From Limnoperna fortunei (Eukaryota; Mollusca; Bivalvia; Mytilida; Modiolidae), in the NCBI GenBank assembly GCA_944474755.1, contig OX104117.1:59883522-59947521 (forward strand): a stretch of DNA of 64,000 bases. Direction: 5' to 3'. The notes beneath the pieces were generated by a model, which was not told the origin of the DNA, did not search any database, and saw only the letters and a program-made list of their open reading frames with translations. Below, piece by piece: positions 22,431 through 33,519 of the stretch (positions are counted from its first letter, which is position 1; each line of letters begins with the position of its first letter). The position numbers and the translations under genes were made by a program.

Positions 22431-24451
22431 TTATTTTCAGCCTGTGCTGGGTTTCTGTTGCGTTCATTCTGCTTTGACCCCTTCTCGGCATTTTTGCAAT
22501 CCTTCTTGTAATGTCCAGTTTCATTACAAATAAAACACCTTTTGTTTTGCATTTGACCTTGATTAGCTCTATAAAAGTTGTTGTTTGCTCTCCTGGGGCT
22601 GTTGTTTAGCTTAGGTTGACCACTTTTGTCAAGCTTAGCATCAATTAATTCACCCACAGACTTGGTTATTGAATCTCTAATGTCACGTTCAAACTGAGTC
22701 AGTCTTTCTTCTGTCACATATCTTTTTCCGCCAACTTTTCTTATCTCTACATTCTCTTCTTCTATTTCATCATCCATGAGGTCATAGTGGTCTAAATTTA
22801 ATTTTCGGACTGAGTGTCTGTCTCTTGAACCTTTTTTATAGGTCTCATATAGCGTGACTTGGTGTATTGCTTCAGTCATACTTGTGAGTCTCTTTGTAAG
22901 AAGGTCTATAGAAATGCTTTGATCAGGTAGACCTCTAAGCATATATTCTACACTTAAAGTACTATGTGTGCTAGCATCCATTGTAGGGAAGGACTTCCTT
23001 ACAAGCATCTCTACTCTTGATGCATACTCTTGGATGGTCTCTTTGTAGTGCTTCCTGACATTATGTAGTTCTTGTCTGTAAGTTTCTGGGTAACCTAGGT
23101 CTCCATACCTGTTGGCCATTGCTCTGCATAAGGATTCAAAAGATGAAGTCACTTCACCTGGGAGATATGAAGCATAGATCATTGCCTCATCTTTCAATGC
23201 AGTGAGAAGTTCTATTGCTTTGGTTTCAGGTGTCCATCTGTTGTTTTGAGCAATTAAGTTAAACTGCATCAGGTAACTACTCCAAGGTTCTTTTCCACTG
23301 TACCATGGTACTCTAGAGCGTCTTCCATTATCTTGATTTCTCTGATTTTCAGCATTGGTACAAGAGTATGATGATGTCTGCATGTTATAAGATTGACAGT
23401 TCCTCTGATCAGGTTGATTAATTGTGTTATTGTTTGACATTGTCGGTGTGTAACTTTTTTGGCTGATGTATTGTGGTTGTTGGTCCATCTGTTGAACAGA
23501 CTGAGACCTTACAAGTGAACCATCATGTGGAAACGTAGAATTAGTAACTGATGTTGGAGGCTGTCGACTGGTTTGCTTATTCTGTGCATAGCTGGGTGTT
23601 TCTGCCAGGTAAGACTGGTTGAATTGTATGTGGTTTGTCTGTATCTCTGGTTCTGGAGCACATACTTGACTTTCTTTAAGAGTGAAACCGTCAGATTGGT
23701 TACACCTATTTCTGTTCCGAGTTTGTGTTGGCCAGTTGCAAGTATTATCGTATTGTTGGAAAGGTAGTTTGTTATGAAAAAAGGTATTTCTCTCTTGAAA
23801 TGAAGTATAGTCACTTTTATTAGTGCTGTTAAAGTCATCTCTTTGTTGTAGATAGCCATCAACTTCACGTTCTTGTCTATTGTACTGATCTTTAGGAAAC
23901 AGTATACTGCAAGCCTCATAATCTCTATCTGTTCCTTGTCCCATATTGTTGGGTAGTGTTTGTTTGCCTAGTAAAGTTGTGTCCTCGGTAGAATGTGGTG
24001 TTGTGTTTTTGCTCTTCTCTTCTTGTTGTCTTTGAAGTATTTCAATGATTTGATGACATCTCCTAAGTTCTTCTCGCATGTCATTCATTTCTTCTCTCAT
24101 ATCGCCAACTTCCCTGTCAGCCATTGTATTATATGTATTTAATAATGCAGTGTCACTATAACTCACCACTGGTGTTCTACTGGCTTCTTCATTTCTTAAG
24201 CTTGGTAGGTGCATGCATGTGTTTTCAATAGGGTTTGTGTGGTCAGTGTCACCTTCAAGTGTACTATGATTTGGGGAACAAGAACGCTGAATTTCTGATC
24301 TTATTTGCATGGTGTCCCCGGCAGAACTGTTCAAATGAGAGTTAGCAGTACTTGTGTTAGTTTTGTGTGAGCTTGACAAAGAAATGGGTGTTTTCATTAT
24401 CCCTCTTCCTAAAGAAAAAGAGCCATTGGGTCTGTTACGTAGGTTATACAT
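22406..24451 (-). CDS. gag: Gag-like nucleocapsid protein of the LTR element
   Basis: 681 codons from an ATG at 24451. It would form the particle that packages the element RNA. The N-terminal third is low-complexity (S/T/N/Q-rich), with a short coiled coil at about 113-148 (MREEMNDMREELRRCHQIIE). A Retrotrans_gag-type core lies at about 385-550, with WSSYLMQFNLIAQNN, ETKAIELLTALKDEAMIYA, YRQELHNVRKHYKETIQEYA and LRGLPDQSISIDLL. A single zinc knuckle, CFICNETGHYKKDC (CX2CX4HX4C), follows near residue 640, after a basic RRANNNFYRANQGQ stretch. The frame is uninterrupted. Length is larger than many gypsy Gags because of the N-terminal extension. The long antisense frames over it are shadows. Confidence 0.9.
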   Translation of the reverse strand: MYNLRNRPNGSFSLGRGIMKTPISLSSSHKTNTSTANSHLNSSAGDTMQIRSEIQRSCSPNHSTLEGDTDHTNPIENTCMHLPSLRNEEASRTPVVSYSDTALLNTYNTMADREVGDMREEMNDMREELRRCHQIIEILQRQQEEKSKNTTPHSTEDTTLLGKQTLPNNMGQGTDRDYEACSILFPKDQYNRQEREVDGYLQQRDDFNSTNKSDYTSFQERNTFFHNKLPFQQYDNTCNWPTQTRNRNRCNQSDGFTLKESQVCAPEPEIQTNHIQFNQSYLAETPSYAQNKQTSRQPPTSVTNSTFPHDGSLVRSQSVQQMDQQPQYISQKSYTPTMSNNNTINQPDQRNCQSYNMQTSSYSCTNAENQRNQDNGRRSRVPWYSGKEPWSSYLMQFNLIAQNNRWTPETKAIELLTALKDEAMIYASYLPGEVTSSFESLCRAMANRYGDLGYPETYRQELHNVRKHYKETIQEYASRVEMLVRKSFPTMDASTHSTLSVEYMLRGLPDQSISIDLLTKRLTSMTEAIHQVTLYETYKKGSRDRHSVRKLNLDHYDLMDDEIEEENVEIRKVGGKRYVTEERLTQFERDIRDSITKSVGELIDAKLDKSGQPKLNNSPRRANNNFYRANQGQMQNKRCFICNETGHYKKDCKNAEKGSKQNERNRNPAQAENKPSTKSLN

Positions 24452-24505
24452 GTTTTATGGCCAAACGTGAAAATTAGCACAAAAAACTTTAGGTCGTTTC
24501 CACTC

Positions 24506-25999
24506 AGATTAATATTTATTGTCCTTGAATTTGTTAATTGACAGTAAAATGTTTTCAACTTGGATTACAGTTTATCCTTGTTGAGGAAAGATTTGTATAT
24601 TAGGGGAAAATGTATATCCTGTATCTTTTATTTTATTTATTATTATGTTTTTCCAAGAAAAATCAAGTTTTTCTACTGGGATTAAAATTTATCCTTGTAG
24701 AGACATAAGAGTACTATAGATTCCAATATGTTCCAAAAAAAAAAAAAAAAAAAAACAATGCGTTTCCACTTGGATTAAAATTTATCCTTATGGAAAAATT
24801 TTGTTTGTTTGTTTTATCACTTAAATGGCAATTTTCAACAAAAGCGAAGTTGTTTCTACGTGGATTAAAATTATTCCTGTACAGTATTAAAAATTTTCAC
24901 AGGTGTCAAAAAATCGTTTCCACTTGGATTAAGATTTATCCTTGTGGAGAATATTTGAAGCAGGTAACATAAATAATGAAGATGTATCCACTTGGATTAT
25001 AATTTATCCTTATAGATTACAATTTTTCAGTAGGTATAAACAGGAAAATGTTTGTGTGTCCACTTAGATTATAATTTATCTTTGTGGAGTTAAACTAGGA
25101 AATGTCACACATGTCCTGAGGGTTTTCACCTGAATTATTACCGTCTCCCATGGGAGACGGTATACATAGTCAAATGACAATCAGTCTTCGGAGTAAATGA
25201 CTCTCTGTTACTTGATTGGGTGGTTAACTAAATCTATAAATATTTTTCTCATTTCATTGGTTTACATCAGGATCGCACTAGTATGTGTACTGAAATTTCG
25301 ATATATTCTTAGGTCGAATCGGGGTTGTAATCAGTATTTTAGTGTAGTAATGTAACGTTCCACATATTGACTTCTATTTCATTCAATGCATTGGTCAGTG
25401 AACAATTATAAGGTAAACATTGTACCAAAATCTCCCTACTTTATAAAGCTGTTTTGGAAAAAATTATATGTTCTATATCTTTATTTTCGTTAATCAGTAT
25501 TTGAGTGTAGTAATGTTACGTTCCACATATTGACTTCTATTTCATTCAATGCATTGGTCAGGTAAACATTGTACCAAAATCTCCCTACTTTTTAAAGCTG
25601 TTTGGGTTAGGAAAAAATTATGTGTTCTGTATCTTTATTTTCGTCCTGATATTGATGCAAATTTAACAAAACATATTTTTACCGCTAATTTTGAACATTG
25701 TTGTTTAGGGAGTCAACTTTTGTTTAATTATTTTTTAAAAAGCACGTGTGAAGTGACGACAGGCACTTAAATCTCTCAAGCACCATTGGATAATAGGTTA
25801 GCGTAAACAATGTCCTTACAAGGTACATGTACATTGTTTACCTATCTTACATATAAGTTACAAAAAACAGATACTTTAATAAATCCATAAAATTTGTAAT
25901 GCAGCTAAGAGACGGTTAGCTTTTTAGAAAAGCTAAACTTGTTATTTATACTAATATATTACGATAGTGTTCAATTTCAACTTGGATTAATATTTATCC
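24506..25999. promoter_or_regulatory. Leader array of GGATTA...TTATCC motifs
   Basis: About ten copies of a 16-bp near-palindrome, best form GGATTAAAATTTATCC, usually preceded by TTCCACTT and followed by TTGTGGA. They lie at 24506 (weak), 24562, 24679, 24772, 24862, 24926, 24994, 25066, 25132 (cut) and 25984. Spacing is 56-117 bp, mostly 64-93. Removing the insertion at about 25139-25920 brings the last two to about 72 bp apart. The sequence between copies is diverged. GGATTA/TAATCC is the core bound by K50 (Otx/Pitx-type) homeodomains, but an RNA or packaging role is equally possible. Confidence 0.75.
25139..25920. mobile_element. Insertion in the retrotransposon leader, with terminal palindrome and tandem duplication
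   Basis: Begins with a perfect palindrome, CCGTCTCCCATGGGAGACGG (25141-25160, extendable by TA/TA). It ends near GAGACGG (about 25910), with TTA on both outer sides. Inside is a tandem pair of about 160 bp (from about 25332 and about 25497, opening CAGTATTTxAGTGTAGTAATG). It splits a copy of the leader motif. The layout is pearl/Helentron-like, though no GACG tract is seen. Confidence 0.55.
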
Positions 26000-26186
26000 T
26001 TGTTGAATCAGGAACAGAAAATCAATATAAAACTTCAATTGTATTTGTCTCACCAACTGTTCTGTGCCTTTATGAAGTTCTTCTTTTGTTGTATTTTTTT
26101 TTAATACAGGTGTTTAAGGTATGTGTTCAATATTTGTAAATTATTCAAAAGGTCTTTTAAATTGAGCTGTAGGTTCTAAATATATA

Positions 26187-26197
26187 CGCTGCCACCA
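26187..26197 (-). promoter_or_regulatory. Primer-binding site
   Basis: On the minus strand TGGTGGCAGCG follows the 5' LTR end with an AAAC offset. The TGG start fits annealing to a tRNA 3' CCA. Which tRNA cannot be decided by eye. Confidence 0.65.
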
Positions 26198-26201
26198 GTT
26201 T

Positions 26202-27736
26202 TGTGAATCGCTGATTGTGTCTATACAACTGAATGTTCTTGGTAGCGTGGTGGCAAAATATTCAATTAAACACTCAGGAAAGTTAAATAATTGTATTAAA
26301 TTATTACAACGATGATACAATAATATATATCAAGTTACGAATACTTTAAAATGTTAATCGGACAATTGTTTACAAATGAATATTTGCGGGGTTTACCTGA
26401 GCTAATAATAGCTGTGTATACGTTGAATTCCAAATTCGAAAGTGACGTTGGTTCCGAGAACTCTATTTATATTAGCCAATCAGATGCTTGCGCAACAAAA
26501 TAATCCGGTTGCGGTTCAAGGTCATTAACAAGCAAAATGAAAGTAAATTCATAGTCCAACCACAGGAATTTGACCCCATATCATTTGGGTCGAAATATGG
26601 CCAGACAACGAAAAAAAAGTATTGTCGCGAACGAAGTGAGCGAAGGAGTCTAACGCAAAAGTAAACAATTCCTACCCCCCCCTACCTTTGTTGTTGAGTT
26701 TGCTTTGAGAATTTGCACTGACAACATGATTGTAGGTGTTCTACTTACTCACGGACATTTATTCTTTAAGATTATTACATCGATTCATTTAATATATCCA
26801 TATTTTTGCAACCGCGAAACTTTTTCTTGGACTGAAACACTTTCTTTCCTTCAGGGAAGCTTCCATTGTGGATTGTTCCGCAGTAAATGACAAAAAGTTA
26901 AACGCGAAGTCGGAACCAGAGAAAAATTATCCGGAAATTGCAAACCGAGAGCACATGGCTGATGTCATTGGGTTACATCCCTTTATCAACAGATGTGCTA
27001 GAAATGTAAACAATTCGATTAAAACTCAATTTTACAAAAAATAATTAAAATTAGGATTTAAATATTATTTCATTTACATACAAAGCAAATTTTTTTTTTT
27101 ACCGTTTTATCCCATTTAATTTTTGTCATTTACTACGGAACAATCCACAATGGAAGCTTCCCTGAAGTAAAGAAAGTGTTTCAGTCCAAGAAAAAGTTTC
27201 GCGGTTGCAAAAATATGGATATATTAAATGAATCGATGTCATAATCTTAAAGAATAAATGTCCGTGAGTAAGTAGAACACCTACAATCATGTTGTCAGTG
27301 CAAATTCTCAAAGCAAACTCAACAACAAAGGTAGGGGGGGTAGGAATTGTTTACTTTTGCGTTAGACTCCTTCGCTCACTTCGTTCGCGACAATACTTTT
27401 TTTTCGTTGTCTGGCCATATTTCGACCCAAATGATATGGGGTCAAATTCCTGTGGTCCAACGTTCCAAAAAGACAAGAAAACAAATATAAGATGTTTATA
27501 AAATACAATTACGAATAGTTAGCGAGGTAAGCATTTGTTACCAACTTGGACGTCGTTAGAAAAACATGTAATGTTATGATGAAACGTCATAAATCAGAAA
27601 ACATGTTGACACAGTTTCGCGTACTCGAAATCAACAATGCTACGAAATGGAGGGAAATACGAATTCTCTTAATAAATGAAAAACGATAATGTAATTAACT
27701 AACAACAATAACTTAACAACAGCAAGGTTTACAACA
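26202..27736 (-). repeat. 5' LTR, interrupted by a foldback element
   Basis: Matches the 3' LTR on both sides of the insertion at 26561-27454. The insertion lies inside the LTR that would drive transcription, so this copy is probably silent or has altered expression. Confidence 0.9.
26561..27454. mobile_element. Foldback DNA element with 335-bp arms
   Basis: An 894-bp element starting CACAGGAATTTGACC and ending as its inverse. The arms are about 26561-26896 and 27120-27454, and nearly identical (the small frames in both arms give the same peptide). The spacer of about 220 bp has no gene. GTCCAAC is duplicated at both sides (26554-26560 and 27455-27461). The uninterrupted LTR at 20.08 kb shows the empty site. 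Superfamily not assigned. Confidence 0.85.
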
Positions 27737-27744
27737 AATAGTTT

Positions 27745-28795
27745 CAGATAGGAAGCCATTTTAACATTGTTCTAAAGTTTTCTATGTTAAATTAATTGAT
27801 ACAATTGCAGCCATCATGCATGGATATTCCAGTTTGAGAGAAGAAGTCTTTTTAATAAACTTTCCCTCATATTTTTCATTTTTCACATATATGGAAAGGT
27901 TAATCATAATAACTGCATAATATATGCAAAAATCTAAAGATCAGTGGTTAACATGGTTAAGGTCATTTATGTGTCTGAAAGTACTATTTTATTACCATAT
28001 TTTATCTGAAAAGATATTGGAATGGTTTTTCTTTAATTTGTTTATATTATGACATGGATTCAATTTTAAAACAATAAAAGGTCAAGGTCAAAGTCATAAT
28101 GTTCCACAATTTTAGCTTTTTCTTTTAAAATTAACTTTTGAAGACAAGTAACAAATACTGTTTTGAGGTTACATTTCAAGGTATTTTAAATGCAGGTAGG
28201 AACGGTTTAGTTCCAAGAATTAGAAAGCTTTTACTGTTTCTGTAAATCAAATAAACCTAGATTATTTATAGTTGTATTTCTTTTTAACAGGTAACAGGTT
28301 ACTGTAACCACTTTACCATTACTGAAAGACTGATTATGATGCTTACTGTTAATTTTCATCCATAAGCTAATATTGGTGAGTTTGATAATTGCATTGCGAG
28401 TTAATTTACAACAATGTACAATAATTATAAGCATTTTAAGATGGTGGAGAATTATCTCCCTTTAAAACAGGTACTTTTATAGTAGGACAGTTATGTAATT
28501 TTGCAATATGAATTAAACATGTTAAAGTGTCAATTCATTTGGTTAAAAAAGTACATCATAATATTACTGTTATTATATTGATGTTAAGGTCGTGGTTTTC
28601 ACTTAGTACTCTGGCTTCTTTTAATGTGTTCTTTTTTACATTTTGGGATACATACAACTTATATATCTAATTCATTTTATTGTCAACAATGAGACAAGAT
28701 TTTTAAATAGTTTTTAAGGCTGATGAAACAGCAGAATGGGCTTCTTTTATCTTCTCACTGATTGATACCCCCACACCGTCCAAGATTTTTAAAAC
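27745..28795. other. Non-coding, no feature recognised
   Basis: AT-rich flank of the retrotransposon, with no plausible frames or repeats. Confidence 0.6.
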
Positions 28796-28799
28796 ATAT

Positions 28800-29105
28800 G
28801 GGTATTAAAATGTAGGAGTTGATTACATCTACAAAAAATAAGTACTGTCTTCTGCATTTCTGTCTTTTTTCTTTATGAATTACCCAAGTCTGGAAAATTC
28901 CCAAACATTTGAATAATGCATAACTTCAAAACATGTGCAATCTTTCTGTGAAGTTTCAGAGATCAGGGTTGAAAACTGTGGGCGAAAAAAAAATATGTAC
29001 CCCCTTCTGCAAATTTTCAGGAAAATATTTGGGAAGTTGTGAATAAAATCCTCCATAAATTCCATAACAAGTGTGGACTGTGAGCACGCTCACAAAGGGA
29101 TACAC
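28800..29105. repeat. Dispersed monomer copies and a pearl-like head fragment
   Basis: 28811-28985 repeats the 18.06-kb monomer. A second partial monomer (28975-29060, CCCCCTTCTGCAAATTTTCAGG) follows. At 29068 begins CAAGTGTGGACTGTGAGC followed by a GAGCACGCTC hairpin. This head is shared with the elements at 52.15, 33.1 and 51.0 kb. Confidence 0.5.
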
Positions 29106-29565
29106 CCTGCTTCACTTTCAAGTCCAATTATCTCCCCTTAATGATAATCGAGGTAAATAAAAATCTTTCATGCACATATACATTTAATGTAGTTCCTTTA
29201 TGTCCGTTCATTTCAAAGTGAAGAAGATACTTCAACTCAATTATGTCAATTAGGGGGACTGTTTAATTCAAACATTAGGCCACTGGTCTCATTGTTATAT
29301 TAGATATATTCACACTTCTCCAGACATAAGAAACTAATAAAGCTCAAATGCAACTTGCAGTTAATTTGTTTTATTTAATATTTTTTTTGTAAAGTACTGA
29401 TAACAAGGTGATCACATGATTTTTTTTATCCTTTCAACTTGGTGACTACAGCTGGAAGCATCTGTATTTGATGAAACCTTTAGGTAACTTTTACATCTAA
29501 TTTCCAAGTTTCAATTATTCTGTTTGAGTTATCTCCCTTTCTATACAGGACATTTGCTATATTTT
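29106..29565. other. Non-coding, no feature recognised
   Basis: AT-rich, nothing supported. Confidence 0.5.
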
Positions 29566-29569
29566 TTTT

Positions 29570-29690
29570 ATTGTTTAAATGGTTTAAGCAATTTTCCAGT
29601 TTTCTATTGGGGAGAAAGCCAGAGTACATCAAAATTCCTGACCTTCGGTAAGAAAACAGGCAATCCTTGTTATTTACTGAACCTGACTCT
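29570..29690 (-). mobile_element. SINE 3' region, diverged
   Basis: TTTCTATTGGGGAGAAAGCCAGAGTACATC, then GACCTTCGGTAAGAAAACAGGCAATCC, is the reversed SINE central and tail region with many changes. Confidence 0.5.
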
Positions 29691-29699
29691 ACTGTTTCT

Positions 29700-30368
29700 C
29701 ACCCGCATTTTCAGTACCATAGACATTAAAAGAAGTTGTTATTCAATAGAAAAAAGCCTGAATCATCAAATTGTTTTCCTTGCTGATCTCAATATACATC
29801 TGTAAAATGGAATGAATTACATGCTTTTTCAATCTGTTCTTATTACAATGTGTTCAACATAAAAATATATAAAGTGGAATTATGCTGCCATCTTTCATAG
29901 TTCTGTCATTCACATTTTAAACAAAAAAAACGTGGTCATGACACAAAACCAGGTTTTCAATAATAATGTAACAATTAATTTCAGTGGTATTATTAGTAAC
30001 AGTGACATCAAAATGAATAAACTGTACGGACCACAAATGACCAAGAAACCATATCTGATGTTCCATATGCCAATTGATTTTTAATGGGGCAAACCTCATA
30101 TGCTCAGCAAACATTGAAAATACTACATGAGTAACTATTTTGTTTACTCAAATACATTTTTGTCAACATTATAAAAAATTTATCTTTTACCAATAGTTTT
30201 GAAATTTATACATCGATTAATAAAAGGGAATTTTGTCACAAGACAACTAGTGTAGTGCAGACCTGGAAAATACTTTATGTGGAATAACTCATTTTTATTA
30301 GAATTTATGAAAATTTTGTTTGTAACATAATTTAAAGTATATATTTTAGGTAAAATCACAAGAAATGA
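29700..30368. other. Non-coding, no feature recognised
   Basis: AT-rich. No gene or repeat seen. Confidence 0.5.
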
Positions 30369-30370
30369 GT

Positions 30371-31080
30371 CTATTCCTCTTTTTTGGTAATATTGTCGTC
30401 ATCATCACTGACTTCAATGTCTTCTTGCTCAGGAAGATCAGTAATTTGAAAAGATTTGTCAGAAAACCTACCAAAGCTGAAGTACCAAATAACTTAGGCA
30501 ATGTGTGAGCACATTCCGACAAAGCGACCTCCGATTTTACATTTACGATACCAATCAAGAATTACACATTCACAGCTGATAACTTTTTGACAAAATATGC
30601 CTGCTTTGGATTTTTGCCAAAATGATATTAGCATTTTGTTGAGAAACAAGAACCTCATAATGTCCCCCTGCATTAAATGCTCATCTGCATATGATTTAGC
30701 CATTTTAACTTGATATGTTCGAAGTGCAAGATTTCTTATGTCATCATCTTTTAGACTAGGAAATAGAATATCTTAAGACTTCTTTGGTTTAAGCAGTCTT
30801 GTTCAATGTCAGTTTTTAAGCTTTAAAGCTTTTGTTACTCGGCTTAGCCAAAAACAACATGTTTGCACCCTAAAAGTTCATCAGCTTCATTGATACCGGA
30901 ATTCATAGGCTTGAAGTATTTATTGAATATTGTGCATGCGATTTTAACATAATCTCCTAAAAAAAAGTGGGATTGAACCCTGTTATCCTTGTGGTAGTGG
31001 TATATACATGAGTGGGAACTATCAATTTCAATGAAGGTCTTACAGTCTACACAATGATAGACCCCTTGTCAAACATATGG
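30371..31080 (-). pseudogene. Decayed transposase with SWIM-like C-terminal zinc motif
   Basis: On the minus strand, pieces read in order: VDCKTFIEIDSSHS, GDYVKIACTIFNKYFKPMNS (about 30920-30975), YQVKMAKSYADEHL (about 30700), CKIGGRFVGMCSHIA and VIWYFSFGRF (about 30495-30540), then an acidic tail with EVSDDDDNITKKEE before a stop at 30371-30373. Several stops and frame changes interrupt it, one inside the motif (SHIA-stop-VIWY). The C...GxRxxGxCxH pattern before a hydrophobic V-I-W-Y segment resembles the SWIM-like end of a DDE transposase family common in invertebrate genomes. The family name is from memory of its motifs and is not certain. No terminal repeats were found. Confidence 0.5.
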
Positions 31081-33095
31081 TGTTTGTAACAACTACCCGG
31101 TACATTGTCAGTGTATTGGGGCCATACATGAATGATAACAAAGCAATGATTCAAAATTATGAAATCATATAATTAAAACTAATATGGAATAAATTAAACC
31201 TGGCTTCAAAACAGTGATGTTTTGATAGTAGATTTTTTCTGCTTATATAGCTTATATGCCATGCAAAATGTGAACTTAAGATCAACTGTACAATTTATAC
31301 GATTAATTCTTTTTAACATTGGTCGACTTCTTACCGTGCACAGGCAACAGGCAAGAACCAGCTTGTTATTTAAATATCTTGTTGATATTTGAATCGTTAA
31401 TGAATTATGTGGATATTAAGCTGGTTCATAGGTGTGCACATAGTTAATTTTTAGAAAATCTAAAAGAAATTTGCTTCAAATTAGCAGGAAATTGTGTATT
31501 AGGCTATGAAGGTAGTGCCCTGGTGATGTCATTACAATTTAATGCTAAAAATAACACTAGGAGTCTGAATTACATAACATGGCCATTCTTAGGGTTCAAA
31601 ACAAAAATTATCAGAGACACTTTAATTTTTAGGCATATATAATTGAAAATGCTTATGTGCATTGAATTATGTTATTGTATATTCAGTAAACATGCTTTAC
31701 AACTATTTTCTAGGTAGTAAACCATTCATGTGCTGAATGATACTTGTAAGTACACATTTATTTAACAAGAAAAGGTGATAAAATGTGATTATTTTACACT
31801 AACCAAGGAAAGGCACACAATTTGGAAGGAGTTAGGCATTTAATTTTATCTGCTATAATTGAAAGTCATTTGCAACAAATAAGTAAATATTCCAATACAT
31901 CATGACAATAAATAGTAAGGAAATCATCTGATCACGTATTCAAGATCTATAAGGCTTACTTTCTTGTGTAACGAATAGCTGATATGCCCATCAAATAACA
32001 CTACAATAATTAAGTTGGCAGATGTTTTTTACAATGGGGCAAAATCAGGAAAATAGCGCCCTTAATAACATTAAAGTCTCAATGTTAGGAAGCCCATGAA
32101 GAACTCTCGAATCTTAATGAAAAACAAGTGAAGGGTACTATACAGGTACATGCAGTTATTACACTTGGAGAAGGCAGCATTGGTGTGAGGAATATGTCAT
32201 GCTTTTGTGATAACGAACAACCAGTACCAGCATGTGGTAGATGCACAGTACATCAGATGAGAGAAATCAACAAAATGCAGAAGTTTAACAAACAATAGGA
32301 CAGGTTGTAAGTGAACAGCAGTCTATAGAAAAAAGGAATGCATTTAAATAAATCCAGATGAACTTTATTAAGTCAACACATACATATCATTGATTTATGA
32401 AAGCAGGTGGTATGTTGGACAAGTTCTAGAATACCAACAAGATGACCATGAATAAAATATTAATTTTATGGTAGTTGCAAAAACCTCTTTCAAATGACCT
32501 GCCATTGCTGGAAACCTAAGTCCAGACGCGTTCTCGCTTTGCTTCCACTTTCAAACTGTGGGCACACTTGTAGATATTTTCTCATTTTCATGAATATTTC
32601 ATGTCCTATTAAGATTGGTTGCTTGAATTTCCAGCGATACGTTTACAACTAATCAAAATAGTTTTAAAAAAATAAACGTTAGATAATTGTATTTAATGAA
32701 TATTCATGAAAATCTTCAGCTGTTTTTTGTGTGGAAATGGGTCACTTTAACTTACTTTGAATGATAATGGTCTCTGTTACCAGAATTATTTCTACTTTTA
32801 AAGTATTATTTTTCGTTGGGAACCAATTTTCATGGTTTCTGTGGCAAGGGGCCAATCATGAAATTATGTTTCCAATTCAACTTTAACTCTGCTGGCAAAA
32901 AAATACAACATTTCCTCGTAAATCCATGAAAATTAATACCATTAAGTACTTTCAAAATAGTAATTTGAACGTAGTACATTTTTCAAAGAATTTATTTAGC
33001 GGGGGAAATATTGTGATGGAGTGGCCATCCATCCATCCACCCAGCCGGCCATTTCATAATTTCTCTTATGCACAACTCCTATACTACTGAATAGA
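31081..33095. other. Non-coding, no feature recognised
   Basis: AT-rich. A short CCATCCATCCATCCACCCAGCC stretch lies at about 33023-33050. Nothing else is supported. Confidence 0.5.
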
Positions 33096-33097
33096 AT

Positions 33098-33475
33098 TAT
33101 TGAACAAGTGTGGACACAGAAAAACGTCTCGCCTGCATTCCGCATCAGTAACGAAAATAAATTTCATCATAAGCATTACGTAAATAGCATTAAATATCAG
33201 CAGCGGCCTGTATACCAAATATTGTCACCATACCATGCATAGTTACAGAGGAACTGTCCTAATACAAATACTTTAACGTAGTCACTGGACCGTGAAATTG
33301 AGGTCAAGATCAGGTGACACCTACCAGACAGTCATGTACTATTCATCAGCAACCTATATTCCAAATATTGTCATCCTACCATGCATAGTTACAGAGAAAC
33401 TGGCGTAACCCAAAAACTTTAACGTAGTCGCTGGACCGTGAAATCGAGGTCAAGGTCAGGCTCACAGTATGGTCC
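33098..33475. repeat. 146-bp tandem monomers, family A (33-kb copy)
   Basis: Begins CAAGTGTGGACACAGAAAAACG. Then come about two and a half monomers with TTTAACGTAGTCxCTGGACCG, GTGAAATxGAGGTCAAG (33300 and 33446) and CCATGCATAGTTACAGAG. The same family occurs at 51.02-51.67 and 52.63-52.88 kb. Confidence 0.75.
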
Positions 33476-33519
33476 CAACTGAACAAGATAAAACTTACAC
33501 AGAATCTTTGTCACATAGT

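Larger units (their letters stand above)
19723..27736 (-). mobile_element. Non-autonomous Ty3/gypsy-lineage LTR retrotransposon (Gag-protease only)
   Basis: On the minus strand the order is 5' LTR (27736-26202, itself interrupted), primer-binding site, leader of about 1.75 kb, gag, protease frame, polypurine tract and 3' LTR (20356-19723). Each LTR is 634 bp when the 894-bp insertion and its target duplication are removed, begins TGTTGT and ends CACA. By eye the LTRs differ at one base (GATAGTCC against CATAGTCC context). AATAG, possibly extended to AATAGTTT, flanks both outer ends (19715-19722 and 27737-27744). There is no RT, RNase H or integrase anywhere between the LTRs, so it depends on a partner. 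Young insertion. Confidence 0.9.

Noticed and set aside
23509..23919. A 136-codon frame overlapping gag in another frame
   Set aside because: Gag has a recognisable core and zinc knuckle. The overlapping frame shows no domain and follows from gag's codon composition.
26705..27311. Two identical 61-codon frames on opposite strands
   Set aside because: They are the two arms of the foldback element, so identity is structural and not evidence of coding.
27289..27501. 70-codon plus frame crossing the foldback/LTR junction
   Set aside because: It spans a transposon boundary and is therefore a chance fusion.
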